The position numbers were made by a program, and so were the translations under genes. The notes beneath the pieces were generated by a model, which was not told the origin of the DNA, made no database searches, and saw only the letters and a program-made list of their open reading frames with translations. Shown one piece after another: positions 1 to 8,422 of a stretch of DNA of 64,000 nucleotides. The DNA comes from Sulfurimonas sp. (lineage in GTDB: Bacteria > Campylobacterota > Campylobacteria > Campylobacterales > Sulfurimonadaceae): the NCBI RefSeq assembly GCF_028714655.1, contig NZ_JAQTLY010000001.1, positions 1 to 64,000 of the forward strand, in the 5' to 3' direction. How positions within the stretch are numbered: the first letter of the stretch is position 1; each line of letters begins with the position of its first letter.

Positions 1-90
1 TATTTTTTTAACTCTATGAATATTACTCTGTTTTAGATAATTAAGTCCTCTGAACAATTATTAACTTCAAAATCATATAACTACAAATTG

Positions 91-185
91 AACTTTCTGA
101 ATAAATATAGATTGCTTCGCTGTGCTCACAATGACTGGGAGAATGAGAGATTGCCGCGTTTCTAAAGAAGCTTGTAATGGCAATT
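91..185. repeat. Palindromic intergenic repeat, ATTGC type (copy A1)
   Basis: Two ATTGC-type units lie in tandem downstream of the aat stop. The first runs AGATTGCTTCG...CACAATGAC, and the second, more degenerate, starts AGATTGCCGCG. The left flank AACTTTCTGAATAAATATAG closely resembles the outer flank of the copy near 34.55 kb read on the other strand, so the repeat unit extends beyond the hairpin. Bases 1-90 show only AT-rich sequence with no gene. Confidence 0.75.
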
Positions 186-191
186 AATATT

Positions 192-884
192 TTAATTGAT
201 TAAAAAATCTTTTATTTCCCATTTATGTTCTATATTTAATATATTTACTTTATAAAGTCTATTTAAAAAATATTCTTTTGTTACCTCTTTTGCACCTAGA
301 CTTTTAAGATGGCTTGTCGGTACTTGACAATCAATAAAATCATATCCCCAAAATTTTAGATGTTTTACTAGTGTGGCATAAGCAGATTTTGAAGCATCGC
401 TGACAAGTGAAAACATAGACTCTCCGCAAAAAACTCTGCCTACTACAACACCGTATAGTCCGCCTACTAATTTTCCATCAAAATAACTCTCGACACTGTG
501 TGCTATGCCCATATCATATAAAGATGAGTAAGCTTCAATAATATCATCTTGTATCCAAGTTCCGTTTTGATTTTCTCTTTTTACGCTGCTGCACTGTTTT
601 ATTACTTCTTTAAAATTAGCATCAAATCTATATTCAAAATTTTTCATACTTTTTTTCAGTGAACGGCTTAGTTTAAAATCATCCAATTCCATAATCAGTC
701 TTGGGTTAGTAGACCACCAAATAATCGGGTCATTTTTGCCGTACCAAGGAAAAATCCCATTTTGATATGCATTAATGAGCCTATAAGGATTTAAATCGCC
801 TCCCCAAGCAACAATACCCTCTTCATTTGCATCGTTTGGATTTGGAAATGTTAAGGTATATTTATTTAGTCTTGGTATATTCAA
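192..884 (-). CDS. aat: Leucyl/phenylalanyl-tRNA--protein transferase
   Basis: This cytoplasmic enzyme attaches Leu or Phe from aminoacyl-tRNA to proteins with N-terminal Arg or Lys, making them ClpS/ClpAP substrates. The 230 residues match the family's usual length. The family signature FPWY plus WWSTNPR lies near residues 45-62, the FCGESMFS block near 150-157, and the IDCQVPTSHLKSLGA block follows. The start is a TTG that overlaps the TGA stop of clpA as TTGA, so translation is probably coupled. The conserved start of the family (FPNPNDANEEGIVAWGGDL) begins only about 13 residues in, and no better start lies upstream. It is the third gene of a clpS-clpA-aat operon, which puts the whole bacterial N-degron branch in one transcript. 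Confidence 0.96.
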   Translation of the reverse strand: MNIPRLNKYTLTFPNPNDANEEGIVAWGGDLNPYRLINAYQNGIFPWYGKNDPIIWWSTNPRLIMELDDFKLSRSLKKSMKNFEYRFDANFKEVIKQCSSVKRENQNGTWIQDDIIEAYSSLYDMGIAHSVESYFDGKLVGGLYGVVVGRVFCGESMFSLVSDASKSAYATLVKHLKFWGYDFIDCQVPTSHLKSLGAKEVTKEYFLNRLYKVNILNIEHKWEIKDFLIN

Positions 885-3058
885 GCAGGTTCTTTAAAAT
901 TTAAAATCAACTCTTCTTCATATAAAACTTCTACGCTTCCGCCGTTTTTTAGTTTTCCAAATAAAATTTCATCGCTTAGTCTATTTGTTATATTGTCCAC
1001 AATATATCTTTTTATCGGTCTGGCACCCATTTCCAAAGAGTATGAACTCTCGGCTATGAACTCTATTGCTTTTGGAGATAACGAGACAGTGATTTTTTTC
1101 TTTTTTAGTTCACTGTTTAGTTCATCTATAAATTTATTTACAATATCTTTTACAACTTCGTTATCTAGTTGTTTGAACTCTACGATGGCGCTTAATCTGT
1201 TTCTAAACTCAGGCGTAAAAAATAGTTTTAACTCCTCATTTTTTGAGAGTGAACTGTCTTTGTTGAATCCCATTACGCTTCTGGCAGTCGCACCGATGTT
1301 TGATGTCATAATAAGTATAACATTTTGAAAATTGGCTTTGTAGCCGTTATTATCCGTAAGAATGGCATTGTCCATAATCTGCAGTAAAATATTTACCAAA
1401 TCAGGGTGTGCTTTTTCTATCTCGTCTAGCAGTAAAACCGTGTAAGGGTGCCTTTTTATCGCTTCAGTGAGCAAACCGCCCTGTTCATATCCGACATACC
1501 CCGGAGGTGCTCCGATAAGGCGGCTAAGAGCATGTTTCTCCATATACTCGCTCATATCAAATCTCTCAAAATTAACGCCCAATATTTGGCTAAGTGAAAG
1601 GGCTAGTTCAGTTTTGCCAACACCTGTAGGACCTGAGAATAAGAATGATGCAATAGGTTTGTTTGGAGGAGTTAGCCCTGCTTTAGAGATTTTTATGGCT
1701 TTTGCTACCTCCGCAATTGCTTTGTCTTGTCCGATTACCTTTTTTCGTAGATTTTCTTCCAAGTTGATGAGAGAGAGTGTTTCGTCTTTGGTCACTTTTG
1801 AGCTTGAGATGCCTACTATTTTTGAAACAGTGTTTTCAATATCGTGTGATTTGACTACTCTTTTTTTCTTGTTCGTTAGATGAAATGATGCGGCAGTCTC
1901 GTCTATTAGGTCAATTGCTTTGTCCGGCAAGAATTTGTCGGTAATATATCTTTTTGACAACTCTATAGCAGTTTTTAGAGCTTTATCGGTAAATATTACA
2001 TTATGATGCTCTTCATATTTGCCCTTTAGCCCTTTTAAAATTTTGTAGGTTGTTGCAACTGATGGCTCGTTTATGTCAACTTTAGAGAATCTTCTGCTTA
2101 GTGCTTTGTCTTTTTCAAAACCGTTTCTATACTCTGCAAATGTCGTAGCGCCCATACATTTTAATTCGCCCGAAGCCAAAGCCGGTTTTAGCTGATTTGC
2201 CGCATCCATTGTTCCGCTTGTAGATCCCGCTCCGATTAAAGTATGAATTTCGTCGATAAACAAAATAGCATTAGGAATTGATTTTAGCTCATCCATAACG
2301 CCTTTTAACCGTTTTTCAAAATCCCCTCTATATTTTGTGCCGGCTAACATTGCACCCAAATCTAGTGCAAAAAGCTCACTGTTTTGTATGATGGGAGGAA
2401 CTTTATGCGCGACAATATTTAGCGCCAGCCCCTCTGCAATAGCCGTTTTTCCTACTCCTGCTTCTCCGACTAAAATAGGGTTGTTTTTCTTTCTGCGGCA
2501 TAAAATCTGAATAACTCTTTGTATCTCGTCATCCCGTCCGATTACGGGGTCAATTTTCCCATCTTTTGCTTTTTGAAGAAGGTTTATAGAGTATTTTTGC
2601 AGATAAGATTCTTTTGTGTTATCGCTTTTTGGTTCCTCATTGTGCGATATAGTTTCTAAAATATCAAGCCTTGAAATATGATACTCATCTAGCAGCATAT
2701 AGGCAAATGAGTTTACTTCATCATAGATGGCTACAAGCAAATCGCCTATGTCGGCACTCTGCTGACCGGAACTTTGGATATGTTTTATCATTCTCTCAAT
2801 CATCCTTGATAGGGCAACGCTCTCAAAAGGCTCCTCGTTTACATTTTGCGGAAGTGTGCCGATGTTTGAGTATATATAATTTTTTATAAGCTCTTTCATC
2901 TTTGTAACATCGCCGCCGCATGTAAAGATGATTTTTGCGCCCTCGGGAGAGTTTAAAAGTTGATAAAATACATGCTCAATAGTTATATACTCATGTTTTA
3001 GCTCTTTTGCATAGATAATTGATTTTTGGAAAACCTCATTTAGCGAGTAACTAATCAT
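881..3058 (-). CDS. clpA: ATP-dependent Clp protease ATP-binding subunit ClpA
   Basis: ClpA is the AAA+ unfoldase that feeds substrates, including ClpS-delivered N-degron proteins, to ClpP. The 725 residues carry an N-terminal Clp repeat domain (about 1-145). AAA module 1 has Walker A GEAGVGKT at 199-206 and Walker B around FIDEIHT. AAA module 2 has Walker A GPTGVGKT at 477-484 and Walker B LLLDEIEKA. There is no ClpB-type middle coiled coil, as expected for ClpA. The ClpP-docking loop reads MGF at 597-599 where IGL or IGF is usual. Start and stop overlap neighbours: the ATG shares bases with the clpS TAA (TAATG), and the TGA overlaps the aat start. No clpP lies nearby. Confidence 0.97.
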   Translation of the reverse strand: MISYSLNEVFQKSIIYAKELKHEYITIEHVFYQLLNSPEGAKIIFTCGGDVTKMKELIKNYIYSNIGTLPQNVNEEPFESVALSRMIERMIKHIQSSGQQSADIGDLLVAIYDEVNSFAYMLLDEYHISRLDILETISHNEEPKSDNTKESYLQKYSINLLQKAKDGKIDPVIGRDDEIQRVIQILCRRKKNNPILVGEAGVGKTAIAEGLALNIVAHKVPPIIQNSELFALDLGAMLAGTKYRGDFEKRLKGVMDELKSIPNAILFIDEIHTLIGAGSTSGTMDAANQLKPALASGELKCMGATTFAEYRNGFEKDKALSRRFSKVDINEPSVATTYKILKGLKGKYEEHHNVIFTDKALKTAIELSKRYITDKFLPDKAIDLIDETAASFHLTNKKKRVVKSHDIENTVSKIVGISSSKVTKDETLSLINLEENLRKKVIGQDKAIAEVAKAIKISKAGLTPPNKPIASFLFSGPTGVGKTELALSLSQILGVNFERFDMSEYMEKHALSRLIGAPPGYVGYEQGGLLTEAIKRHPYTVLLLDEIEKAHPDLVNILLQIMDNAILTDNNGYKANFQNVILIMTSNIGATARSVMGFNKDSSLSKNEELKLFFTPEFRNRLSAIVEFKQLDNEVVKDIVNKFIDELNSELKKKKITVSLSPKAIEFIAESSYSLEMGARPIKRYIVDNITNRLSDEILFGKLKNGGSVEVLYEEELILNFKEPA

Positions 3059-3357
3059 TACTCTTCCTCCATTTCGGCTCTTAGCGGAAAACCGTTGTCT
3101 CTGGCTTTTTTATGAACTTGAGCTACTTTGGTTTCTGCAATTTCGTGAGTATATACCCCACACAAACCCTTGTTTTTTTTATGCACCTCGAGCATTATAG
3201 CTTCGGCTTCCGCAAAGCTTTTGTGAAATATGCTCATCAAAACATCTATAACAAACTCCATGGAGGTGTAGTCATCATTTAAAATCAGTACTTTGTATTT
3301 TTTAGGGTATTTAAGCGATATTTCGTTGATAGTTTCTAACTCTGTATGTGTTGCCAT
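3058..3357 (-). CDS. clpS: ATP-dependent Clp protease adaptor ClpS
   Basis: ClpS recognises N-terminal Leu, Phe, Tyr and Trp and hands such proteins to ClpA. The 99-residue protein has the family core: YKVLILNDDYTSMEFVIDVL (about residues 22-41) with the NDDYT hydrophobic-pocket loop, an acidic AEAEAIMLEVH helix, and GVYTHEIAETK near 68-78. It is the first gene of clpS-clpA-aat. A TTATAAT-like -10 lies about 35 bases upstream in the gap before the XRE gene. Confidence 0.97.
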   Translation of the reverse strand: MATHTELETINEISLKYPKKYKVLILNDDYTSMEFVIDVLMSIFHKSFAEAEAIMLEVHKKNKGLCGVYTHEIAETKVAQVHKKARDNGFPLRAEMEEE

Positions 3358-3434
3358 AATATTCCTACAATAATTATCTTTGATAGTTAAAAATTATAAC
3401 TAAATTGAGATAATTGTGGCAAAATAAAAAGAAC

Positions 3435-3821
3435 TTAGATTTCTTTAACTCCGTCTTCATAAGTTTTTTTATACTTTCTCAAAACTGTTTTTATGTGTTC
3501 TATCATCGGTTTTGGGGTATAGTAGAGCAGTTCTAAAATCTCTCTGGCATCTTTTGAGTAGCGGATGTTATACTCCGAAGCATACTCAATATCAAAACGA
3601 AAAAGCTCTTGTTCATCCACCTCTAAAACTTCGGCTATGTAAGGGATGAGTTCTACTTTTAGTTCGCGTTTGCCGTAAAGATAGCCAAGTATAGTTTGTA
3701 CTGAAGGAATTTCGGAAGTTCTTTTGAGCTTAGGCTCAAGCATAATGAGTTTGTTTGCAAACTCTTGTTTTGTCATCTTTTTTTCTTCAAGCAGATAGTT
3801 TATCTTTTCCCAAACTTCCAT
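3435..3821 (-). CDS. XRE-family helix-turn-helix regulator
   Basis: This is a probable DNA-binding regulator of 128 residues. The N-terminal half has the XRE pattern: WEKINYLLEEKKMTKQEFANKL, then IPSVQTILGYLYGKRELKVE and LIPYIAEVLEVDEQELF. The C-terminal tail (RYSKDAREILELLYYTPKPMIEHI) resembles small phage-repressor-like HTH proteins. I chose the ATG at 3821 over an upstream TTG at 3842 because AAAGG lies upstream of it and the protein then begins at the HTH helix. A 9-bp perfect inverted repeat (TCAAAACGA at 3839-3847, TCGTTTTGA at 3901-3909) fills the divergent gap to the lipoprotein gene and may be its operator. The regulated process is unknown. Confidence 0.8.
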   Translation of the reverse strand: MEVWEKINYLLEEKKMTKQEFANKLIMLEPKLKRTSEIPSVQTILGYLYGKRELKVELIPYIAEVLEVDEQELFRFDIEYASEYNIRYSKDAREILELLYYTPKPMIEHIKTVLRKYKKTYEDGVKEI

Positions 3822-3838
3822 AAAATTTAAACCTTTAG

Positions 3839-3909
3839 TCAAAACGAAATATTTTGGTCAATAATAAGAAATAATAAAGGTCATTATGAATATACTTTTG
3901 TCGTTTTGA
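3839..3909. promoter_or_regulatory. Candidate operator: separated 9-bp inverted repeat
   Basis: TCAAAACGA (3839-3847) and TCGTTTTGA (3901-3909) are perfect inverted copies in the divergent region between the XRE gene and the lipoprotein-DUF4105 pair. The placement fits an autoregulatory site; binding is an inference. Confidence 0.4.
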
Positions 3910-3938
3910 AAATAAACAAAAAAATACAAAGGGTATTT

Positions 3939-4316
3939 ATGAAAAAAATTATTTGTGTGGCGCTTCCATTGGTTGGTGTAATTATGTTTTCTGGTTGTGC
4001 AACTATTTTAGGTGGTGGTAATCAACAAACTATAAGTGTTAATAGCTCAAAGCCGTTAAAGGGTGAAATGAAATACTCTGACGGTAGCGGACTTCAACAT
4101 TTTACTTCTCCGGCGACTTTAAGCATAGAAAGAAGAAGTAAAGACATCGTTTTAACTAGTAGCAACGGAGAGTTTGATTCAACTACTGTAAAATCTGATA
4201 TGAATCCTTGGCTTCTTGGTAATATAATTTTTGGTGGAGTAATTGGTTCTACTACAGATAGTGTCGGTGGAGCAGCTTGGAAATATCAAGAAGTAGTTAA
4301 TTTACCTGAGAAATAA
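3939..4316 (+). CDS. Small lipoprotein of unknown function
   Basis: This is a 125-residue lipoprotein with a type II signal peptide. It has KK, a hydrophobic run, and a lipobox ending FSGC, with Cys near residue 21. The mature start CATILGGGNQQTISVNS is typical of a widespread family of small envelope lipoproteins of unknown role. I place the start at the ATG at 3939, preceded by AAAGGG, and not at an upstream TTG at 3906 that would put 11 charged residues before the signal peptide. The DUF4105 gene starts 3 bp after its stop, so the two are very likely co-transcribed and both reach the outer envelope. Confidence 0.75.
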   Translation: MKKIICVALPLVGVIMFSGCATILGGGNQQTISVNSSKPLKGEMKYSDGSGLQHFTSPATLSIERRSKDIVLTSSNGEFDSTTVKSDMNPWLLGNIIFGGVIGSTTDSVGGAAWKYQEVVNLPEK

Positions 4317-4319
4317 ACA

Positions 4320-6101
4320 ATGAATAGAAGATTTTTTCTTCTATTCATTGCTCCAATAATTCTTTATGCATCGCAACAAGATGTATTAAAATTAGCAAAT
4401 GAATTGCAGATTTTTAACAAAAAAGAGTGGAAAGCACTCCTGCATTATAATCAAGAGTTAAATATATACGATGAAAATTTTACAAATATTGAAAAATTTT
4501 CATTAAAAAATGAATTAGAATTGACTATAAATGGTTTTTATGAGCCAAAAGAAAAGTATGAAAACATAAATAATCATCCTCAATGTAAATTTCCTGCAAG
4601 GCGCTTATTTTTGATAAATGAACTAAACTTAAGTGATGATTTTTTCCCATTCATTCAATGTTTGGATTTTCAAAATTATTTAAATAAAGCACCGGCTGAT
4701 ACAATATCTCTTATTTATGCCTCCGAAAATGTAAAAAATCCTTCCAGTATGATGGGGCATACATTTTTAAAATATAGCGGTATAAATTATCAAAATAACA
4801 AAGTTGAACATGCCGTTTCGTTTTATACAATCATTGAAACCCTTAATCTTTTTGAACTTGCCTATCAAAATACATATTCGGGTATGAGAGGTTTTTTTGC
4901 CCTGCAACCGTATCAAGAAGCCATAAAACAGTATATAGACAAAGAAAATAGAAATGTGTGGGAGTATAAATTAAAATTATCAGATTATAGAAAAAGGTTG
5001 ATGTACTACCATATATGGGAGCTCAAAGATAAGGATATGCAATATTTTTTTACAAGCTATAACTGTTCTACTGTTATTTACTATATTCTATCTTTGGCAA
5101 ATCCTAAAATTTATGATGATAAAAAATTATGGATTACACCGCTAGATACTGTAAAGTTTCTATATAAATATGATTTAATTGAACATAGTGAGTTGGTCGC
5201 AAGCAATGAGTGGCTTGTAAAAATGCTAAATGAGAATGTTGCTTTAAAAGATGTGGATTTTATAAAAAATATCGTTCAAGATAGTCGATATGAAGATATA
5301 GACACTTTGGATTATTACTCTCAAAAATTACTTGAAGCTTACGCAACACTAAAATATAAAAACGGTGGGCTTGATAAAGATAGCTACAAAAGTTTACAAG
5401 AAAAAATCTCTAAGAATGAAAATGGTATTGATATATCAAAATATAAATCTCCAAATAATATACCTCCAGAGAGACAGTTTGGAATTGGATATACAAGAGT
5501 GGATGATAAAGATTTTACAAAGGTATCGTTCTTGGGTGCTTCACATCTCTTAAACGACAACAATAGAGAGTATTTTGGAGAAAGTGAACTAAAGATAGGG
5601 TGTCTTTCTCTTTTGGCAAATGGTAAAAACATAGAACTTGAAGAGTTTACGCTCTATGGAATGAAACTATATACCCCTTATGATACATTGACACATGACC
5701 TTTCATATCAGTTTGAAATTGCAGTAAAAAAAGAGTTTAGCAAAGAGATGGATTATATAGACACTTTGAAAATAGACGGTGGTGTTGGTATTGACTTTAG
5801 CATAGCACATGATATAAATATTTTTGTTTTGCTAAACAGTGGAGTCGGGTACAATAAAGAACATAATGCTCATGTGTTTTTTAATCCACAAATAGGCGGC
5901 ATGATATATGAAATCTTCAACATGAAAAGCTTATTTTATTATCAACCATTTTTTATCGGTATAGATAAGGTTTATGATAAGTATCTATTAAACCATAATA
6001 TTTTTTTATCAAAAAATTATAAACTATACTTGAACTTTGAAATTTTTGAAAACAAAAAAGAGCATGTCAATTATGAGTTTGGTTTGAGTAAATTATTTTG
6101 A
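4320..6101 (+). CDS. DUF4105 (Lnb N-terminal periplasmic-like) outer-envelope protein
   Basis: This is a 593-residue secreted protein with a signal peptide (residues 1-18, ending near LYAS). The middle carries the DUF4105 signature: SMMGHTFLKYSG near 140-151 and FTSYNCSTVIYYIL near 240-253, with His, Asn and Cys as likely active-site residues. The family resembles NlpC/P60-like papain folds. The last 200 residues (from about IPPERQFGIGY) have alternating hydrophobic strands and look like a C-terminal beta-barrel. Function is unknown; an envelope hydrolase or acyltransferase is possible. It sits 3 bp downstream of a lipoprotein gene, suggesting a two-gene envelope unit. Confidence 0.75.
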   Translation: MNRRFFLLFIAPIILYASQQDVLKLANELQIFNKKEWKALLHYNQELNIYDENFTNIEKFSLKNELELTINGFYEPKEKYENINNHPQCKFPARRLFLINELNLSDDFFPFIQCLDFQNYLNKAPADTISLIYASENVKNPSSMMGHTFLKYSGINYQNNKVEHAVSFYTIIETLNLFELAYQNTYSGMRGFFALQPYQEAIKQYIDKENRNVWEYKLKLSDYRKRLMYYHIWELKDKDMQYFFTSYNCSTVIYYILSLANPKIYDDKKLWITPLDTVKFLYKYDLIEHSELVASNEWLVKMLNENVALKDVDFIKNIVQDSRYEDIDTLDYYSQKLLEAYATLKYKNGGLDKDSYKSLQEKISKNENGIDISKYKSPNNIPPERQFGIGYTRVDDKDFTKVSFLGASHLLNDNNREYFGESELKIGCLSLLANGKNIELEEFTLYGMKLYTPYDTLTHDLSYQFEIAVKKEFSKEMDYIDTLKIDGGVGIDFSIAHDINIFVLLNSGVGYNKEHNAHVFFNPQIGGMIYEIFNMKSLFYYQPFFIGIDKVYDKYLLNHNIFLSKNYKLYLNFEIFENKKEHVNYEFGLSKLF

Positions 6102-6146
6102 AAAATAGTAGCTATTTTTTTATCAAAAAAGGGAAGCAATTTTAGA

Positions 6147-6422
6147 TTATCTATCTTGCCATTTAAAAATATCTAGGATTTTGATTGTTTCGTTTTCTAT
6201 CTTATATATAATAGTGTAACCTTTAAAGGTGAGATTTCTATAGGCTTTGTTTTGAAAATAGTGAGATTGTCTGCACATGAATGGTGCGTCTGTAAGAAGG
6301 TCTATTTTTTCTTTTAGATCATTTTTAAATTTTATAGCGGCTGATTTTTTGTCTTTTGTTATATTTTTTAGAATAGCAAGAAGCGGCTCGGCAAAAGTGC
6401 TCTCAATTTGAATTTTTAAGCT
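6147..6422 (-). pseudogene. ParE/RelE-type toxin without a standard start codon
   Basis: Downstream of the antitoxin on the same strand, an open frame of about 90 codons encodes a recognisable ParE/RelE-like toxin. It has the helical segment KSAAIKFKNDLKEKIDLL, then PFMCRQSHYF, then the strands YRNLTFKGYTIIYKI and the ending LDIFKWQDR. The frame has no ATG, GTG or TTG before the conserved region; the only upstream codons back to a stop are AAG CGA TGT AGC TTA AAA ATT. At the junction the sequence reads ATGTAGC. Removing the T would give ATGAGC, the usual ATGA overlap with the antitoxin stop, and a normal N-terminus (M-S-L-K-I). It is either a one-base frameshift that silences the toxin or a gene using a rare start such as ATT. 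Confidence 0.7.
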
Positions 6423-6657
6423 ACATCGCTTCTATTTTTTTATCAATTTCCAACCAAAATGTATCTGCAGGGATAAAGTTTGCATTTTGCTCAGCTTTTA
6501 ATACTCTTTTTTGAACTTCATCTGTTGATGAAACTATAAAACTTTCTTCTGATTTGTCTTCAATGAGGCTAAGCTCACTGCTTGAAAATTGGTTGATAAA
6601 AGATAGCACTTGAGAATATACGGTATCGGTTACTTTTAACTTAAGCGTATGCATCAT
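6421..6657 (-). CDS. Antitoxin of a ParE/RelE-type toxin-antitoxin pair
   Basis: This is a 78-residue protein. It has an N-terminal strand-rich part (LKLKVTDTVYSQVLSFINQF), an acidic middle, and a helical tail ending TFWLEIDKKIEAM that would wrap the toxin. I infer its role from position: it precedes and abuts a frame with clear ParE/RelE features. I cannot name the antitoxin family with certainty. The gene starts ATGATG, and an AAAGG ribosome site lies just upstream. If the toxin frame is really broken, this antitoxin may be an orphan remnant. Confidence 0.65.
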   Translation of the reverse strand: MMHTLKLKVTDTVYSQVLSFINQFSSSELSLIEDKSEESFIVSSTDEVQKRVLKAEQNANFIPADTFWLEIDKKIEAM

Positions 6658-6727
6658 TTACCTTTCATTTTTGGTTAATTATAGCAAAAATTTTACAAGG
6701 TATTTAAAAAAATATTTTTGATTCTGA

Positions 6728-6733
6728 TACAAT
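6728..6733 (+). promoter_or_regulatory. Probable -10 element for bioD
   Basis: TACAAT, preceded by TGA in an AT-rich context, lies 33 bases before the bioD ATG. This matches the extended -10 promoters of Campylobacterota, which have a weak -35. Confidence 0.45.
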
Positions 6734-6766
6734 TGCTTTAAAAAATAGCAATAAGATGAGATAACT

Positions 6767-7411
6767 ATGACAAAACGGATTTTCGTAACCGCTACAAATA
6801 CAAATATCGGCAAGACTTATACGACTAAATTATTATTAAAAGAGTTTGCTTCGCGTGGTTTTAGCGTTGGAGTTATAAAGCCTATTGAGACGGGAGTTTT
6901 GGACGGGTATGCGACGGACGGGGAGGAGCTTTTAGAGTGTGTAAAAGAGCTAAATCCAAAGTTGTGGCACTTGGAGGTTGAAGATATCGTTCCGATTACC
7001 TATGAGGCGGCGGCAGCTCCGTTTGTCGCATCTAACAATACGCCTCTTGATATAAAGAAGATTAAAAACAAGATTGAAGAGATGGAAGCTTCTTGTGATA
7101 TTGTTATCATTGAGGGTGCAGGCGGGCTTTATGTGCCGATAGATGATAATACAATGATGATTGATTTGATACGAAAATTTGATGCCGTTGCGCTTTTGGT
7201 TACGCACTGTTCTCTTGGCTGCATAAACGATACGCTTTTAAGCAAAAAAGCTCTTGAAGATAAAAATATATCTCATATTGTTGCATTTAACTGTAGAGAT
7301 AGCGATGAGAGTTTTTCACAAATTTCGGAGCCGTATTTTTTAAAAACAGGTTTTGAAGTGTTAAAAGTCGGTCGTGATATTGAAAAAATATGTGATGTCT
7401 TGTATAATTAA
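6767..7411 (+). CDS. bioD: ATP-dependent dethiobiotin synthetase
   Basis: BioD closes the ureido ring of dethiobiotin from diaminopelargonic acid, CO2 and ATP in biotin synthesis. The 214 residues fit the family. The P-loop ATNTNIGKT is at residues 8-16, where the common form is GTDTxxGKT, so one Asp is Asn here. KPIETG near 40 and EGAGGLYVPI near 120 are the other hallmark motifs. No other biotin gene is in the window, so it stands alone, with a palindromic repeat just downstream separating it from pyrB. Confidence 0.93.
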   Translation: MTKRIFVTATNTNIGKTYTTKLLLKEFASRGFSVGVIKPIETGVLDGYATDGEELLECVKELNPKLWHLEVEDIVPITYEAAAAPFVASNNTPLDIKKIKNKIEEMEASCDIVIIEGAGGLYVPIDDNTMMIDLIRKFDAVALLVTHCSLGCINDTLLSKKALEDKNISHIVAFNCRDSDESFSQISEPYFLKTGFEVLKVGRDIEKICDVLYN

Positions 7412-7432
7412 AGTCTCTAATTATATCAGGGT

Positions 7433-7508
7433 AAGATTGCCGCGCTTTGAGATTGCCACGGCGGCTTTGCCTCCTCGCAATGACGGGTGGGAAGCTCGCA
7501 ATGACCGT
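7433..7508. repeat. Palindromic intergenic repeat, ATTGC type (copy A2)
   Basis: Between bioD and pyrB the sequence AGATTGCCGCG, a second AGATTGCCACGG and two GCAATGACxG endings form overlapping ATTGC...GCAAT hairpins. It is the same family as near 0.1, 34.5, 38.8, 46.9 and 62.8 kb. Confidence 0.8.
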
Positions 7509-7546
7509 TAAGGTCTGATTTATAAATTATTTTAAAAAAGAGTGAT

Positions 7547-8422
7547 ATGAAACATTTAATTCGTACGGATGATTTTACGACTTCAGAGATAGAGTCGATT
7601 TTAGAGGATGCAAAGCTTTTTAGCGACGGCAGATTTGACAGGATTTTAAGGGATAAAATCATAATTACGCTCTTTTTTGAAAACTCGACAAGAACTAGAA
7701 GCTCTTTTGAGATAGCGGCAAAGAGGCTTGGAGCTGAGATTGTTCATCTTGATGTGGCAAACAGCTCTACAAAAAAAGGCGAAACGCTAGTCGATACCGC
7801 GATGAACCTTGATGCGATGGGTCCTCATGCCATCATCGTGCGACATCAAAACTCCGGTGTGCCAAAAATCCTCTCAAACCACACTAAAGCTTCTATCATA
7901 AATGCGGGAGACGGTGCCCATGCTCATCCTACGCAAGCGCTTTTAGACCTTTTTACTCTTAAAAAACATTTTGGAGATATTAAGGGCAAAAAAATAGCGA
8001 TAGTCGGAGATATAAAAAATTCAAGAGTTGCAAACTCAAATATTGAACTTCTAGGCAGATTCGGAATGGAGGTTATTTTGGTAGCCCCTCCGCAATTTTT
8101 ACCAAAAACCAATCTAAGAACGACTCACTATATAAGTGAAATAATCGATGAGGTTGATGCTATCATGAGTCTTAGAACTCAAACAGAGAGACACTCTTCG
8201 CAAACTTATGCATCACTTAAAGATTATGCAAGCGACTTTTGCATAACCTCGGAAGTTGTGGGGGATAGAGATATAATCCTGCTTCATCCCGGACCTGTTC
8301 ATAGAAATATAGATATTTGCGATGCGCTGCTGGCGGACAAGAGATGTAAAGTTTTAGAGCAAGTCTCAAACGGCGTTGCGATTAGAATGGCAGTGCTTAA
8401 AAAACTTATTAATGACATTTGA
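7547..8422 (+). CDS. pyrB: Aspartate carbamoyltransferase, catalytic subunit
   Basis: PyrB makes carbamoyl-aspartate, the committed step of pyrimidine synthesis. The 291 residues show the carbamoyl-phosphate loop [12 protein letters not shown] (about residues 42-53), the [11 protein letters not shown] segment, [13 protein letters not shown] near 145 and the closing HPGPVHR loop. No pyrI regulatory subunit follows, so it is probably an unregulated or differently regulated trimer. The pabB start lies inside the last codons of this gene (11-bp overlap), pointing to coupled expression. Confidence 0.96.
   Translation: MKHLIRTDDFTTSEIESILEDAKLFSDGRFDRILRDKIIITLFFENSTRTRSSFEIAAKRLGAEIVHLDVANSSTKKGETLVDTAMNLDAMGPHAIIVRHQNSGVPKILSNHTKASIINAGDGAHAHPTQALLDLFTLKKHFGDIKGKKIAIVGDIKNSRVANSNIELLGRFGMEVILVAPPQFLPKTNLRTTHYISEIIDEVDAIMSLRTQTERHSSQTYASLKDYASDFCITSEVVGDRDIILLHPGPVHRNIDICDALLADKRCKVLEQVSNGVAIRMAVLKKLINDI

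Noticed and set aside
7426-7662. Minus-strand 78-codon frame over the bioD-pyrB gap
   Set aside because: It is made of palindromic repeat plus antisense pyrB. Its peptide (RHCEEAKPPWQSQS) is the usual translation of such repeats.
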